The position numbers and the translations under genes are program-made. From contig NZ_JAFLWI010000001.1 in assembly GCF_017315945.1 (NCBI RefSeq), positions 124,001-188,000 on the forward strand: 64,000 nt of DNA. Direction: 5' to 3'. The notes under the pieces are model-generated. The model was not told where the DNA came from and made no database searches. It saw only the letters and a list, made by a program, of their open reading frames with translations. Position 1 is the first letter of the stretch, and every line of letters begins with the position of its first letter. Of this stretch, positions 16,702-26,900 are shown in pieces. This DNA comes from Candidatus Enterococcus courvalinii. GTDB taxonomy: Bacteria; Bacillota; Bacilli; Lactobacillales; Enterococcaceae.

Positions 16702-17718
16702 TTAGTTATCCTCTTTCTTTTTCCATAAATCACAACACTCTTTAAAAAATCGCCAATACGTTTGTTCTTTCGATATCAATGGAAATAACCACTCTGACAA
16801 AATTTTTTCAAGTTCTTCCCGCCAGCAAAGATAATGAAGCACTCGATTTTCGTTCACTGTTTCATCAAAAAGCACTCGATACACAATCACATTTGTACCA
16901 AAGAAAAAGAAAAAGTCACTTTGCTGGTAAATCCATGATGAAAGATAAAGAAGATGCTTTCCTCTCATATAACAAAACTCTTGAACTTGTAACAGAGAAT
17001 CTTTTTTCCAGCGTAATTGGCGATTGAGTTCCTGATGAATGCTTTTTTTAGCTCGATCAGCAATCACTTGTGTTCCACTACTCCATTTCTTTGTCAAAAT
17101 CTCAGTTAAAGAACAGGTATAAAACGACCATTCCATCACTTGACAACTGATTTCCCGAGTAATCGACAGTGTTAATCCATAATAGAGATACAACTTTCCT
17201 GCCTGTCTATCCACCGCCCAAAAATGAACATTCCGTTGCTCATCATAGCGGCAACTTCCTTTCACCAATTGTGATAATTTTTGTCCCGACAATAACTTTT
17301 TGTTAATCAAGCCACTACCAAGAATCCACCAAACGGTGAACTGTTTACGCTGATAATTCATTGTACGTTCAATAAAACGTGAATATGTTAATGGCGAGCA
17401 TTGGATCTCAAACGCAAAATTTTCACTAAGCAAATCGGGTCTTTGGGCTAATTCGGGTAAATAAGGTTCTATTTCTACCTTTTCATTGAATTTTTTTAGC
17501 CATTGATAAAAGACTCCTTTCAAGAATATATGCTCCTCTGATTCTGCTTCGCTAAACATTTGGCATAAATTACTTTTTTTATGCGCAAAATGCGGTCGAA
17601 CTTGCTTCCCTTGTTTTAAAATCACCGGCAAAAGACAGGCTGGACAAAAATAATTTTCTTGTTTCTCAGCATCATTAGCGATTACTCTTTTTCCCCATCG
17701 ATTGTTTGCACACAACAT
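16702..17718 (-). CDS. coiA: Competence protein CoiA
   Basis: A 338-residue CoiA family protein. An N-terminal zinc-finger-like part (FCPACLLPVILKQG, then RPHFAH) is followed by the nuclease-like CoiA core with HIFLKGVFYQWL, RPDLLSENFAFEIQCSPL (the catalytic-like D..E.Q pattern) and YQRKQFTVWWILG. CoiA is needed for transformation after DNA uptake, in recombination. ATG at 17718 is preferred over GTG at 17727 because AAGGGTG is then well spaced. The gene sits between mecA and pepF, as in other Bacilli. Confidence 0.9.
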   Translation of the reverse strand: MLCANNRWGKRVIANDAEKQENYFCPACLLPVILKQGKQVRPHFAHKKSNLCQMFSEAESEEHIFLKGVFYQWLKKFNEKVEIEPYLPELAQRPDLLSENFAFEIQCSPLTYSRFIERTMNYQRKQFTVWWILGSGLINKKLLSGQKLSQLVKGSCRYDEQRNVHFWAVDRQAGKLYLYYGLTLSITREISCQVMEWSFYTCSLTEILTKKWSSGTQVIADRAKKSIHQELNRQLRWKKDSLLQVQEFCYMRGKHLLYLSSWIYQQSDFFFFFGTNVIVYRVLFDETVNENRVLHYLCWREELEKILSEWLFPLISKEQTYWRFFKECCDLWKKKEDN

Positions 17719-17781
17719 CGTATTCACCCTTTTTTGTTTGTCAAAAGAAGCTACGCGATTTCCAATGAATTTTTTGCAAAA

Positions 17782-17818
17782 AAAAGTCCTTGTTGATAGG
17801 CAATCAACAAGGACTTTT
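17782..17818 (-). terminator. Terminator of mecA
   Basis: A 16-bp stem (17782-17797 with 17803-17818) exiting into eight T residues on the minus strand. Confidence 0.9.
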
Positions 17819-17830
17819 CAATGCCACTAT

Positions 17831-18487
17831 TTAGTTGAAATAAAATCTAGTACGTTCAATCGCATTTCGTTCCATTAAACATGTTCCATGCTCGCTTAAT
17901 GCGTCTGCAGTTCGATCACTTTTCTTAGAAAATTCAAGAATTCTCGCAATTTGATTTTCTACATCCACTTGGTTAAGATTTTCAAGCCAAAAATGTACTG
18001 ATAAATAGTATTTTCCTTCAAACAAATATAGATCCGTCCAAGCAGACTCCAACTGTACATCTTGAGCTAACTGAATCATTTGTTCAAAGTCATCAAAAAC
18101 AAAAATCGCACGACTCTCATCTGTTTTTACAGAGTCATCTTCCGCATCTTTGGTCTCACCATAATCATCGATGACTTGTTGGCGCAAAAACTCACTAACA
18201 TCATTTGAATCAATCGGACCATCGTGCGCTTGGATCATTTCTTCATCAGGCAAATTCTTACTAATAAATAATTCTAGTCCATCACCTTTTGGCAAAACTT
18301 GGAAAGTCACAGCTTCGCTTCCACGAAATTCTTCTTCGATGTCGACTTCTTCTAAAATACTATAAAAGAAATTCTCAATCTCCTTATGATTACCCAATAA
18401 ATCTAAAAAAGAGACGCCTCGTTCTTCTAAATCTTCATGGCCAATCAACACGCGGATGGTATTTTCATTTATATGTTCCATTTCCAT
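17831..18487 (-). CDS. mecA: Adaptor protein MecA
   Basis: A 218-residue adaptor that links substrates such as competence regulators to the ClpC ATPase. The N-terminal substrate-binding part starts MEMEHINENTIRVLIGHEDLEERG, the linker is acidic, and the C-terminal ClpC-binding domain spans about 130-218 (IFVFDDFEQMIQLA). ATG 18487 has GAGGTG 8 nt upstream; five extra codons in the longest frame are not used. It lies between coiA and spx. A likely promoter is at 18529-18556. Confidence 0.93.
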   Translation of the reverse strand: MEMEHINENTIRVLIGHEDLEERGVSFLDLLGNHKEIENFFYSILEEVDIEEEFRGSEAVTFQVLPKGDGLELFISKNLPDEEMIQAHDGPIDSNDVSEFLRQQVIDDYGETKDAEDDSVKTDESRAIFVFDDFEQMIQLAQDVQLESAWTDLYLFEGKYYLSVHFWLENLNQVDVENQIARILEFSKKSDRTADALSEHGTCLMERNAIERTRFYFN

Positions 18488-18528
18488 TTCGCAACACCTC
18501 ACTTTGCCACAACGGTTAATATAGCTTC

Positions 18529-18556
18529 ATTGTAGCGAAAACCAATTAAATGTAAA
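18529..18556 (-). promoter_or_regulatory. Promoter of mecA
   Basis: Minus strand: TTTACA (18551-18556), 16-nt spacer, TACAAT (18529-18534), about 40 nt before the mecA start. Confidence 0.6.
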
Positions 18557-18733
18557 GGAAAACCTCACTTTACCAATAGAAAGTTAAAAAATTTTTCTTT
18601 ATTGAAGCAGCTACTAAAACAATCAACTGGTGCTATTTTTTTATAATTGTGTAATGAATTCTTATCTAACCAAAAATAAATGATCATTATCCTTGAACTA
18701 AAAATAGCAGCTAATTTTTTTATTATAACAAAA

Positions 18734-18769
18734 AACTTGGAAGACTATCTACAGACAGTCTTCCAAGTT
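18734..18769 (-). terminator. Terminator of spx
   Basis: A perfect 13-bp stem (18734-18746 with 18757-18769) followed by TTTTTTG on the minus strand. Confidence 0.9.
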
Positions 18770-18779
18770 CGATACTCTT

Positions 18780-19178
18780 TTATAAACCAGCCATCAACTG
18801 GGCTTGACGTAACTCTAATTGACGAACATCACGCGGTAAGAAACGACGAATTTCATCTTCATTAAAACCAACTTGCAAACGTTTGTCGTCAATCATGATT
18901 GGACGACGAAGCAATCCAGGATTTTTTTGAACTAAGTCTAGTAACTCTGGCAATGGCAGTTCATCTAAATCCATATTCAACTTTTGAAATACTTTTGATC
19001 GCGTTGAAATAATTTCTTCTGTACCATCTTCTGTCATTTGTAAAATAGCTTTTAATTCAGCGCTATTCAACGGTTCAGAAAAAATATTACGCTCAACAAA
19101 CGGGATTTGATGCTCTTGCAGCCACGCACGAGCCTTTCTACAGGATGTACAACTTGGGGAAGTATATAGTGTTAACAA
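18780..19178 (-). CDS. spx: Transcriptional regulator Spx
   Basis: A 132-residue ArsC-fold regulator that binds the RNA polymerase alpha C-terminal domain and switches on thiol/oxidative stress genes. The redox CXXC is in [14 protein letters not shown] (residues 10 and 13). [12 protein letters not shown] and the [23 protein letters not shown] block are diagnostic. The start is TTG at 19178: it has AAAGGAG at proper spacing and gives the exact family N-terminus and length, whereas the longer ATG frame (19244) adds 22 unrelated residues. It is close to its probable degradation adaptor gene spxH. Confidence 0.95.
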   Translation of the reverse strand: MLTLYTSPSCTSCRKARAWLQEHQIPFVERNIFSEPLNSAELKAILQMTEDGTEEIISTRSKVFQKLNMDLDELPLPELLDLVQKNPGLLRRPIMIDDKRLQVGFNEDEIRRFLPRDVRQLELRQAQLMAGL

Positions 19179-19943
19179 CGTGCACCACTCCTTTTCGTGA
19201 AAATCATCACATTTTTGTAACAGAAGACTCATTTCATCTTCCATCTGTTTCTATTATACCTAATCGTAAATTAAATAGCTACCTTTTTTTTTATATTTTT
19301 TTTTAAAAATGAATGTTATCTAAGGTTTATTTACAGTAAAAGCAAGGTTTTTCATTTTAATACACATTTTAAAATGAGAAAACTCCAATCATTTTCCAAT
19401 TTTTCTGCAAAATTAAACAGCCAAAAAAACTGTACTATTTTAAAATCGTTAGAGCAGAAAGAAATCGGATACATTCATACGGATATGTTTTTTATTCCCA
19501 CAAAATCAATTGTGTCCTCTTACAGTGCTCAAAAAATGTTTAACATAACGCCTATTTCAACTGTACTAAATAACACCACCATTAACATAAAAAACAATCA
19601 ATTAAAATAATTCTAAATTAAAAAGAAAAATAGTGTTATTTAAAGTTTTCTACGAAATTTTGATGCTGTATCAAAATTTGATTTCTAAAAATTTTCTTTA
19701 GATTTAAAAGCAAAAGCACACAACCAGATAATCTCAAAAAAGCCTAATTAAGTGATTTAATTGTTCTTTTCTTTTTTGTCTCATTTTTGGTGAAAAAAAC
19801 TGAAATTTAAAAACGTTGTTACAACAACGACTAGAAAATACAGTAATAAAAACCTTTATTATCAACGTTTATCGAGTTTTTTTTCTGATACAATGATGAA
19901 GGATTTGTGAAAAAACAAATGAAAATCGAAAGGCGTGTAAGAT
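19179..19943. other. AT-rich intergenic region with several inverted repeats (spx / HAD gene)
   Basis: No convincing gene; a 78-codon ORF at 19374-19610 has no ribosome-binding site or family likeness. A probable spx promoter -10 (TATAAT on the minus strand) is at 19253-19258. Inverted repeats: TCATTTTAA 19352-19360 with 19369-19377; TAAATAACAC 19567-19576 with 19633-19642; AAATTTTGAT 19655-19664 with 19670-19679; CGTTGTT/AACAACG at 19813-19828. The HAD gene has an extended -10 TGATACAAT near 19890. Confidence 0.6.
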
Positions 19944-20651
19944 TTGATTAAAGCTGTTGTATTTGATGTTGACGATACAATGTATGACCAACAACAACCA
20001 TTTAAAAATGCGGTGAATAAAGTGGTTCCACTGGTTTCAGATGAAGATATGCATCCATTATATATTCGTTTCCGTCATCATAGTGATGAAAACTTCCCGA
20101 AAGTGATGACTGGGGAATGGACATTAGAATATATGCGGGCGCATCGGATTAGCCAGTCGCTAAAAGATTTAGATTATCCACATATTACTGAAGAAGATGG
20201 TTTATTTTTCCAACAAGTATATGAAGATGAATTAAACAATATTTGTCTACATGATGAGGTTCGCAAAACACTCGACTTTCTAAAAGAAAAACACGTACCT
20301 ATGGGAATTATTACGAATGGCCCAACAGATCACCAATCAAAAAAATTAAATCAGCTACAACTAGCTAATTGGATTCCAACTAAAAATATGATCGTTTCCC
20401 AAGCAACTGGGTTTCAAAAACCCGAAAAAGAAATTTTCCAATTAGCAGCAGAAACCTTTTCAATGGACCCTGCAGAAACTCTCTATGTTGGTGACAACTA
20501 TGACAATGATGTTCTTGGCGCACATCGTGCAGATTGGCATTCACTTTGGTTTAATCACCGTGGAAGAACAATTGATACAACACCTGTTTCAGATATCGAA
20601 ATTAGTTCATTCGATCAATTACTTGAAACAATGGAGTCTGTATTTGCCTAG
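19944..20651 (+). CDS. HAD superfamily hydrolase (YjjG-like phosphatase)
   Basis: A 235-residue class I HAD phosphatase. Motif I is FDVDDTMYDQQ (residues 7-17, nucleophile Asp8). Motif II Thr is in IITNGPTDHQ, motif III Lys in FQKPEKEIF, and motif IV is YVGDNYDNDVLGA. A helical cap sits between motifs I and II. Related enzymes dephosphorylate nucleotides or sugar phosphates; the substrate is not evident. The start is TTG at 19944, giving MIKAVVFDVDD, with AAAGG about 10 nt upstream. The gene is single and ends at a strong terminator. Confidence 0.88.
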   Translation: MIKAVVFDVDDTMYDQQQPFKNAVNKVVPLVSDEDMHPLYIRFRHHSDENFPKVMTGEWTLEYMRAHRISQSLKDLDYPHITEEDGLFFQQVYEDELNNICLHDEVRKTLDFLKEKHVPMGIITNGPTDHQSKKLNQLQLANWIPTKNMIVSQATGFQKPEKEIFQLAAETFSMDPAETLYVGDNYDNDVLGAHRADWHSLWFNHRGRTIDTTPVSDIEISSFDQLLETMESVFA

Positions 20652-20658
20652 CAAAATC

Positions 20659-20699
20659 AAAAAAGCTTCCAGACAAAATAATTGTCTGGAAGCTTTTTT
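20659..20699. terminator. Terminator between HAD gene and SNF2 gene
   Basis: A 17-bp stem (20659-20675 with 20683-20699), A run on one side and T run on the other. It serves as bidirectional terminator for convergent genes. Confidence 0.9.
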
Positions 20700-20755
20700 C
20701 TATTCAGCGATTATATTGGGTAACCTTTTTCAAAAGCATTAACCGATTTTTCAAG

Positions 20756-23700
20756 CTATTCTTCCAATTCGCCCACACTTAAGATCATGCGAATATCGTC
20801 TTCTGTTAGCTTCGTTAATTGTTCTTCATTTCCTTGAATCACTTTTTGGAACAACTCTCGTTTTTCTTTTTGTAAAGAGTTCATTCGTTCTTCAATCGTT
20901 CCTTCGGCAATCATTCGCCAAACTTCTACCACATTTTTTTGCCCAATTCGGTGCGCACGTCCGGCAGCTTGTTCTTCAATTGCGGGATTCCACCATAAAT
21001 CATACAAGATAACCGTGTCTGCCCCCGTTAGATTTAAGCCCGTTCCACCAGCTTTCAATGAAATCAAAAAGACATCTCGTTCTCCTTCATTAAAGGCATC
21101 CACCATTGTCAAGCGATCTTGTGGTTTTGTACTTCCACGTAAGTAGAAGGTTGTCATTCCCAGCTCAGCCAGCTCTTCTTCCAGAATACTCAGCATCCCA
21201 GTAAATTGCGAGAAAAGTAACACACGGCGGTTGTTTTCTTTTGCAGCAACTAACATGTCCTTCACTTGTTCTAATTTTCCTGAACCACCTTGATAATCCT
21301 CAATAAATAAGCGTGGGTCACAACAAATTTGACGTAAGCGTGTCAAACCAGCTAGAATTCCAATCCGATTTTTCTTAAATGCTTCTGCATCCATTGAGGC
21401 TACTTCCTCCCGCATTTGGCGCAAATAAGCAAGATAAACTGTCTTTTGTTCTTCCGTTAAAGCCGAATATAAATTCATTTCTGTTTTTTCTGGTAAATCT
21501 TGAAGAACCGTTTGCTTATCTCTTCTCAGAACAAACGGACGGATCATCTGTGCAATCTCTTCTGTCGAAAGTTCCCTGAATTTTGTTCGATTTGGAAAGA
21601 AACCAGGCATGATTGTCGCAAATAATGACCAGAGTTCTTCTAAATTATTTTCAATTGGCGTTCCACTCAGTGCAAATCGTTGTGGAACTTGTAGTTCTCT
21701 CAAGGCTTGCGCCGTTTTTGTACTGCTATTTTTTACCATTTGTGCCTCATCTAAAACCAAATATTGAATTGGCATCTCTTGATAATCAACAACGTCTTGT
21801 CGCAAACTAGCATAAGAGGTTACACGAATATCAACATCATTTTTAAGAAGTGTTTCCCGTTCTTTTTTATTTCCATTGACCACTTGAACGCTTAATGAAG
21901 GGGCAAATTTTTTGATTTCTGCTTGCCAGTTATAAATCAGACTTGCAGGCGCAACAATCAGTGCAGACAATTCCTTTTTTTCTTCTTTTTCTGACAGTAA
22001 AAAAGCGATTGTTTGTAGCGTCTTCCCTAATCCCATCTCATCCGCCAAAATTCCACCAAATTGATAATGACCGAGCATCTTCAACCACTGGAATCCTTGC
22101 TTTTGATAATCGCGTAGTTCGGCATGCAGTCCCTCAGGTAGCGTTACTTCATAGTTTTCTGGTTGGATCAGATCCTGTACCATTTTTTTGAAAGAGTCGC
22201 TAAAGGTTGCTCGACTTCCTGATAATTGGCTTTGAACAATCAAACCTTGGTTTTTAGGCACATGAATCGTTCCTGACTCCGAGCGAATCGATTCTCTCAA
22301 CTGACGTAAAACTTCACTTGTTTGTTGAAATTCTTCTGAGTCAAAGGATAATACTTGACCATTTTCCAACGTATAAAACGCATCATTGCGCAACAAGCTT
22401 TGTAGTACATGATCGATTTCTTTTTCTTGGATGCCTGTCACATCAAACCGTATATCTAACCATGAGCCTGTTTCAGTCACTTCAATTTGTGGTTGGTGCT
22501 TTTGCGCATCTAAATACAGCTCACGTAATTTTTTACCAATACGCACTTCGCCAAATTGACGAAAAACAGCTAATTCTGTTCTGAAAAAAGCGTACAATTC
22601 TTCTCCGGTAGGCAACACACGCTCATAGCCAGTTTCGTTTTCTTGATAATGATACATCTTGAATAAGTCAATCACTCGTTGTTCTTGTGCTTGATCTCGT
22701 AAAACTTCACGAGAAGAGCCTGATTGTACCTCGTGCTTCTCATCAGTTGAATAAATGACATCTTCATAAATAAAATCAATTCGTGCTTGAATTTTCCCTT
22801 TAGACTTTCTGAAAAAAAACACAAATTCAACAGGGATGTCTACAACTTCTGACTCTACATCCTCTGTTACTTCAACCTCTGCAATCTGAGACAACAAAGG
22901 TAGCAACTCTTTGAAAAGTGAAGAAAGTTGTTGCTTTTCAAATTTGACTTGCGGTGTTTCAAAACGCTTCATTAGTTGTTCCCAAGTAAGATAGATCGTT
23001 TGCTGCTGTTTCGTCAAGGAATAGAAAGTTCCTTGTATCATCCCCCATTGATAGTGGGTAAAAAATAAATCAAATGTCTTTTCAGCACGTAATAGATACG
23101 CCTCTTCTTCTTTGACTACTTTAAAATGCAGTGGCTTTTCTTGTTCTGAAAATTCAATTCCTTGATAGGTTTGTTGATCAACCATCACTTGCAAACGAGT
23201 GGTTTGATTCATCTGCTCCAACAAATATTTTGCTTGCTCTACTGGCAACATCAAATATCGTTTGTCTAATTTTCCTTTGACTTGCAGCCCGCTGACACCG
23301 AGTAGTTGTTGTGTTTGCGCAGTTCCAGCGAATAAGCTCAAAATCGTTTGATCTTCTCCTTGAAACGCGCGTTTGTTCAATTCAAATTGATATTGTTTAT
23401 TTACAGTGTAAGATTCATTTTCTGTATAAGCTTGCAAAAAGTCATAAATATTTTTGACAATATAGGTTTTCTTAGGTGCTTTTAAATAGCCGATTCTTAA
23501 AGAAACTGCTAGTAACGCTAATTCTGGATGGTATTGATTGGTTTCAATTGTTTCAACTTGATACTCAACAATTAGCGGCTGGATGGCATGCGTTGTTTGT
23601 TTCGTTTGTAAACGCGCAAACCCTTTGCTTAAAATCTCACCTTCACTAACTGTTCGAACTGGTTCAAGCATCGGCTGATCTTTACTCATTACTCGAGAAA

Positions 23701-23950
23701 CATTTTTGGAACGAAGGTATAATTCAACAGCTACCGTATGTTTACAATAATGATGCTCTTCCCAATAAGGACATTGGCAATAATCAACTTCCTTTGCTGT
23801 ACCATCTAAATCAATCATGTACAATTCGCTACCTAATACTTCAGCATGCCATACGTTATTTTCTTGATCAGGAACAACCGATAACACTCGACCTTCTTGC
23901 AAGTATTTGCGTCCGCGTTCAATCACTTTTTCCGGAATACTCCATTTCAT
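20756..23950 (-). CDS. SNF2-family DEAD/DEAH helicase with SWIM zinc finger
   Basis: A 1064-residue Swi2/Snf2 ATPase. The N-terminal SWIM zinc finger (CQCPYWEEHHYCKHTVA, about 56-72) is followed by a bacterial SNF2-associated region. The translocase core comprises GGILADEMGLGKTLQTIAF (Walker A), VLDEAQMVKN (DExH-like), FALSGTPIENN, and helicase C with RAHRIGQKNVVEVWR. Such proteins translocate on double-stranded DNA or displace bound proteins; the bacterial role is poorly known. ATG 23950 has AAGGGAG upstream and gives MKWSIPEKV; the 21 upstream codons are not used. It lies 16 nt after sbcC, so probably cotranscribed with sbcDC. Confidence 0.92.
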   Translation of the reverse strand: MKWSIPEKVIERGRKYLQEGRVLSVVPDQENNVWHAEVLGSELYMIDLDGTAKEVDYCQCPYWEEHHYCKHTVAVELYLRSKNVSRVMSKDQPMLEPVRTVSEGEILSKGFARLQTKQTTHAIQPLIVEYQVETIETNQYHPELALLAVSLRIGYLKAPKKTYIVKNIYDFLQAYTENESYTVNKQYQFELNKRAFQGEDQTILSLFAGTAQTQQLLGVSGLQVKGKLDKRYLMLPVEQAKYLLEQMNQTTRLQVMVDQQTYQGIEFSEQEKPLHFKVVKEEEAYLLRAEKTFDLFFTHYQWGMIQGTFYSLTKQQQTIYLTWEQLMKRFETPQVKFEKQQLSSLFKELLPLLSQIAEVEVTEDVESEVVDIPVEFVFFFRKSKGKIQARIDFIYEDVIYSTDEKHEVQSGSSREVLRDQAQEQRVIDLFKMYHYQENETGYERVLPTGEELYAFFRTELAVFRQFGEVRIGKKLRELYLDAQKHQPQIEVTETGSWLDIRFDVTGIQEKEIDHVLQSLLRNDAFYTLENGQVLSFDSEEFQQTSEVLRQLRESIRSESGTIHVPKNQGLIVQSQLSGSRATFSDSFKKMVQDLIQPENYEVTLPEGLHAELRDYQKQGFQWLKMLGHYQFGGILADEMGLGKTLQTIAFLLSEKEEKKELSALIVAPASLIYNWQAEIKKFAPSLSVQVVNGNKKERETLLKNDVDIRVTSYASLRQDVVDYQEMPIQYLVLDEAQMVKNSSTKTAQALRELQVPQRFALSGTPIENNLEELWSLFATIMPGFFPNRTKFRELSTEEIAQMIRPFVLRRDKQTVLQDLPEKTEMNLYSALTEEQKTVYLAYLRQMREEVASMDAEAFKKNRIGILAGLTRLRQICCDPRLFIEDYQGGSGKLEQVKDMLVAAKENNRRVLLFSQFTGMLSILEEELAELGMTTFYLRGSTKPQDRLTMVDAFNEGERDVFLISLKAGGTGLNLTGADTVILYDLWWNPAIEEQAAGRAHRIGQKNVVEVWRMIAEGTIEERMNSLQKEKRELFQKVIQGNEEQLTKLTEDDIRMILSVGELEE

Positions 23951-23966
23951 CGTTATCAATCTCCCT

Positions 23967-26900
23967 TTATCCAAGATGATAGCGAACGGTACTTTGTCCA
24001 CTACCTTTTGCATCGATTCTTATTTGCTGTAACACTCGTTCTTTTAACTCTCTTACGTGACTGATGATTCCTATCATCCTTCCTTCACTTTCAATTGTTT
24101 CTAAAGCTTCCATTGCCATTTCTAGGGCTTCTTCATCTAGTGAACCAAATCCTTCATCGATAAATAGTGCTTCAACAGTAATGCCACCTGACTGTGCCTG
24201 AATAACTTCTGCTAATGCTAACGCTAATGAGAGGGCAGCAATGAAACTTTCTCCCCCAGACAAGGTATGTGCACTTCGTGTCATACCTGCTTCGTCATCA
24301 TACACATTGATTTCCAATCCAGTTTTTCCACGATAGCTCCCAACTGAATCTGCTAACTCAAACTGATATCGATTTTTCGTCAGACGTTGTAAATGATTGT
24401 TAGCGACTTGGAGTACTTCTTGTAAATACACTTGAAGTACATATCTTTCTAAACTGATTTTTTTCACGTTTTCACCGTTGATTGTTTGTGAAAGCTGTTG
24501 TAGTTGTGCCAACTCATCCAGTTGCTCTTGGCTTGTTTGATAAAGTGCTAAAAATTCCATCACAATGGCTTGATTGTTTTCTTGTTGTTCTTGAATTTTA
24601 TAGAGTGCTGTTTGTTGTTCTTCAATCACTTGTTTTCCTTGTGCAATCTGTTCAGCTAAATGCGCATCTTCTGGCATTTCAGCTGACAAATCCACGGATT
24701 CTAGTTGGGCCAGTTTCGCCTTAGTAATCAATTGTTCTTCTTGATATGTTGCAACACTTGTTTTGTACTCCTCGTATTCAACTTGTTGCTGCGCAAAAGC
24801 TACTCCTGCATCTGCTGAGTCAAAATACGCTTGTTCAGCTAACAACCCTTGAATTTTTGCTTGTGTTTTCATTTGTTTGGCAACTAATTTTTCTAATTGT
24901 TCCGTTAGTTGGCTGAGTTGTGCTTGCGTTAACGCAATGGATTGATTGATTTTTTCTCCAGCTGCTTTTTCTTGAGCTAATTGTTTACTTTGCTCTTCTA
25001 TTTGTTGAGCCAGCTGTTGCACGACTTCTTCCAGTGTATTAATGTCAACTGTCGCTAATTGCTGCTTTAATGTTTCCATTTGACCACTGCGATGCTGACG
25101 ATTCGCCAATAATTCTGCCTGAATCTCTTGTTGTTCTTCGATCGCTTGGCGATTTTTTTCAAGTTTTGCTTGCAAGGATACTTGCTCCGTCTTTGCTTTT
25201 GCTAATAGTTGCTCTTCTTGAATTATTTTTTGCTCAATCTCACTAAACAAACCTGAAACTTTTTCATTGGTAACTGTTATCTTTGATGAATCCTCAATCA
25301 AAGAAAAATCTTGGAATGATTCACTCAATGTTTGTTCACAGTTTGCTTCTTTTACCAGTGAGTTAGCTAATTCTTTTTCTTCTTTTTCCAATTGTTGTTC
25401 AATTTTAGCTAAGTATGCTTCTTTTTGGCCAAGAAGTAGGTTTAACGATTCTGCATGTTTTTCCGCATCTGCTAATTCTTTTTCCAGTTGCTGCACAGCT
25501 TGTTTTTCAGGTGCTTCATGACTGATATTTTCTAGTGGGTGTTCGACAGAACCACAGACTGGACAAGGTTCCCCTGGTAAAAGTAATAATTGTAACTGAA
25601 CGATCTGTTGCTTTGCCCACTGACTTTTAAGTTGGGCGATTTTCGCTTGATGTTTTGTTCGTTCCTTTTTAATTTCTGTGACTTCACTACTTAACTGAAC
25701 CAATTGTTGCTGACTCTGTGTTTTTTGTTGGTCAAGTTTTTGTGTTTCTTGTTGTGCAAGTTCCCACTCTCTTTTTTGTTGCTGTAAGTTTGCGAATGAC
25801 AGTTGTTGTTTTGCTAGTTCTTCTTGTGTTGTTAGGAGCTGTGTTATTTCTTGTTGGCGTTTATTCAATACGTTTTGTTGTTCTTGTAGGTCTGCCAACT
25901 TTTGCGTACCACCAGCCAATTTCGCATTGATCACTTGAAGTGACTTGCCTTGTTCCGTGTATTCCTTGACACGAGGAAGCAGTGCTTTCTTTTCTTGATA
26001 GTCATCATTTAGCAGTTCAACTGCTTCTTGCAAAGTTTTCCGTTCCTTGGCTTTTTCTTTCCACTGCGTGAATTCTTCTTGTAGCTTGTTCAATAAAAGG
26101 CGCTGCTTTGATTCCTCTTCAAGGAGTAATTGTCGTTCATTTTCGTACTCTTTGTTATGTGATACTGGGTCAATCAAGCGTTGTCCAAATTCATAATAAC
26201 GAATCCATTGTTTTTTTTCCGTTATTTCGTCTTGCATTTCAAGCAAGTTTTCTAGTTTTTCGAGTAACGTTTGCTTTTCTGCTCTTTGTCTTTGTACAGA
26301 TTGGATTTGATAATACTCTTTTTCCAGCTTTTCTTGCGCATCTTGCTCTTTTCTCAACTGTTGTTGAACAAGTTCGATTTTCTCTGCTAACACTTGTTGT
26401 TCTTTTGTCCAACACTGCATCACTTCTTCAAAGCTCAGCTCAGAAAAATCTCGTTCTTCTAAAGAAACAAAGCGTTTTTGTAAAAGCAATAATTCTTGTT
26501 CTAAGTAATCAAGTGTTTTCTGTTGTTTCTTGGCTTTTTCTTTTAAGATTTCATTGAACTGTTGGAAAATCTGCGTACCAAATAAATTACGGAGTACTAC
26601 TTCCTTTTCACTACTAGATGAAATCAAAAAATTACGGAATTCCCCTTGTGGCAGTAATACAATTTGTGAAAATTGCTTAGCATCTAAGTGTAAGAGTTCT
26701 TTAATCAACTCATCGACTTCCCCACGTTTCGTTAATTGACGTGCTTCCTTTCCTGATTCGTCAAAAATCGTCAAGGAAACTTTCGCTGCTTGCTTACGAT
26801 TCCCGTCACCTTTTAGCTTAGCCAATATCTGCTCAGGTTTACGCGTGACTTCATAAGTGAGTTTTTGATGTTCAAACGAAAAAGTGACACTGGTTTCTTC

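Noticed and set aside
19374-19610. 78-codon ORF in the spx/HAD gap
   Set aside because: No ribosome-binding site, Asn/Ser/Lys composition typical of random AT-rich DNA, and no family likeness.
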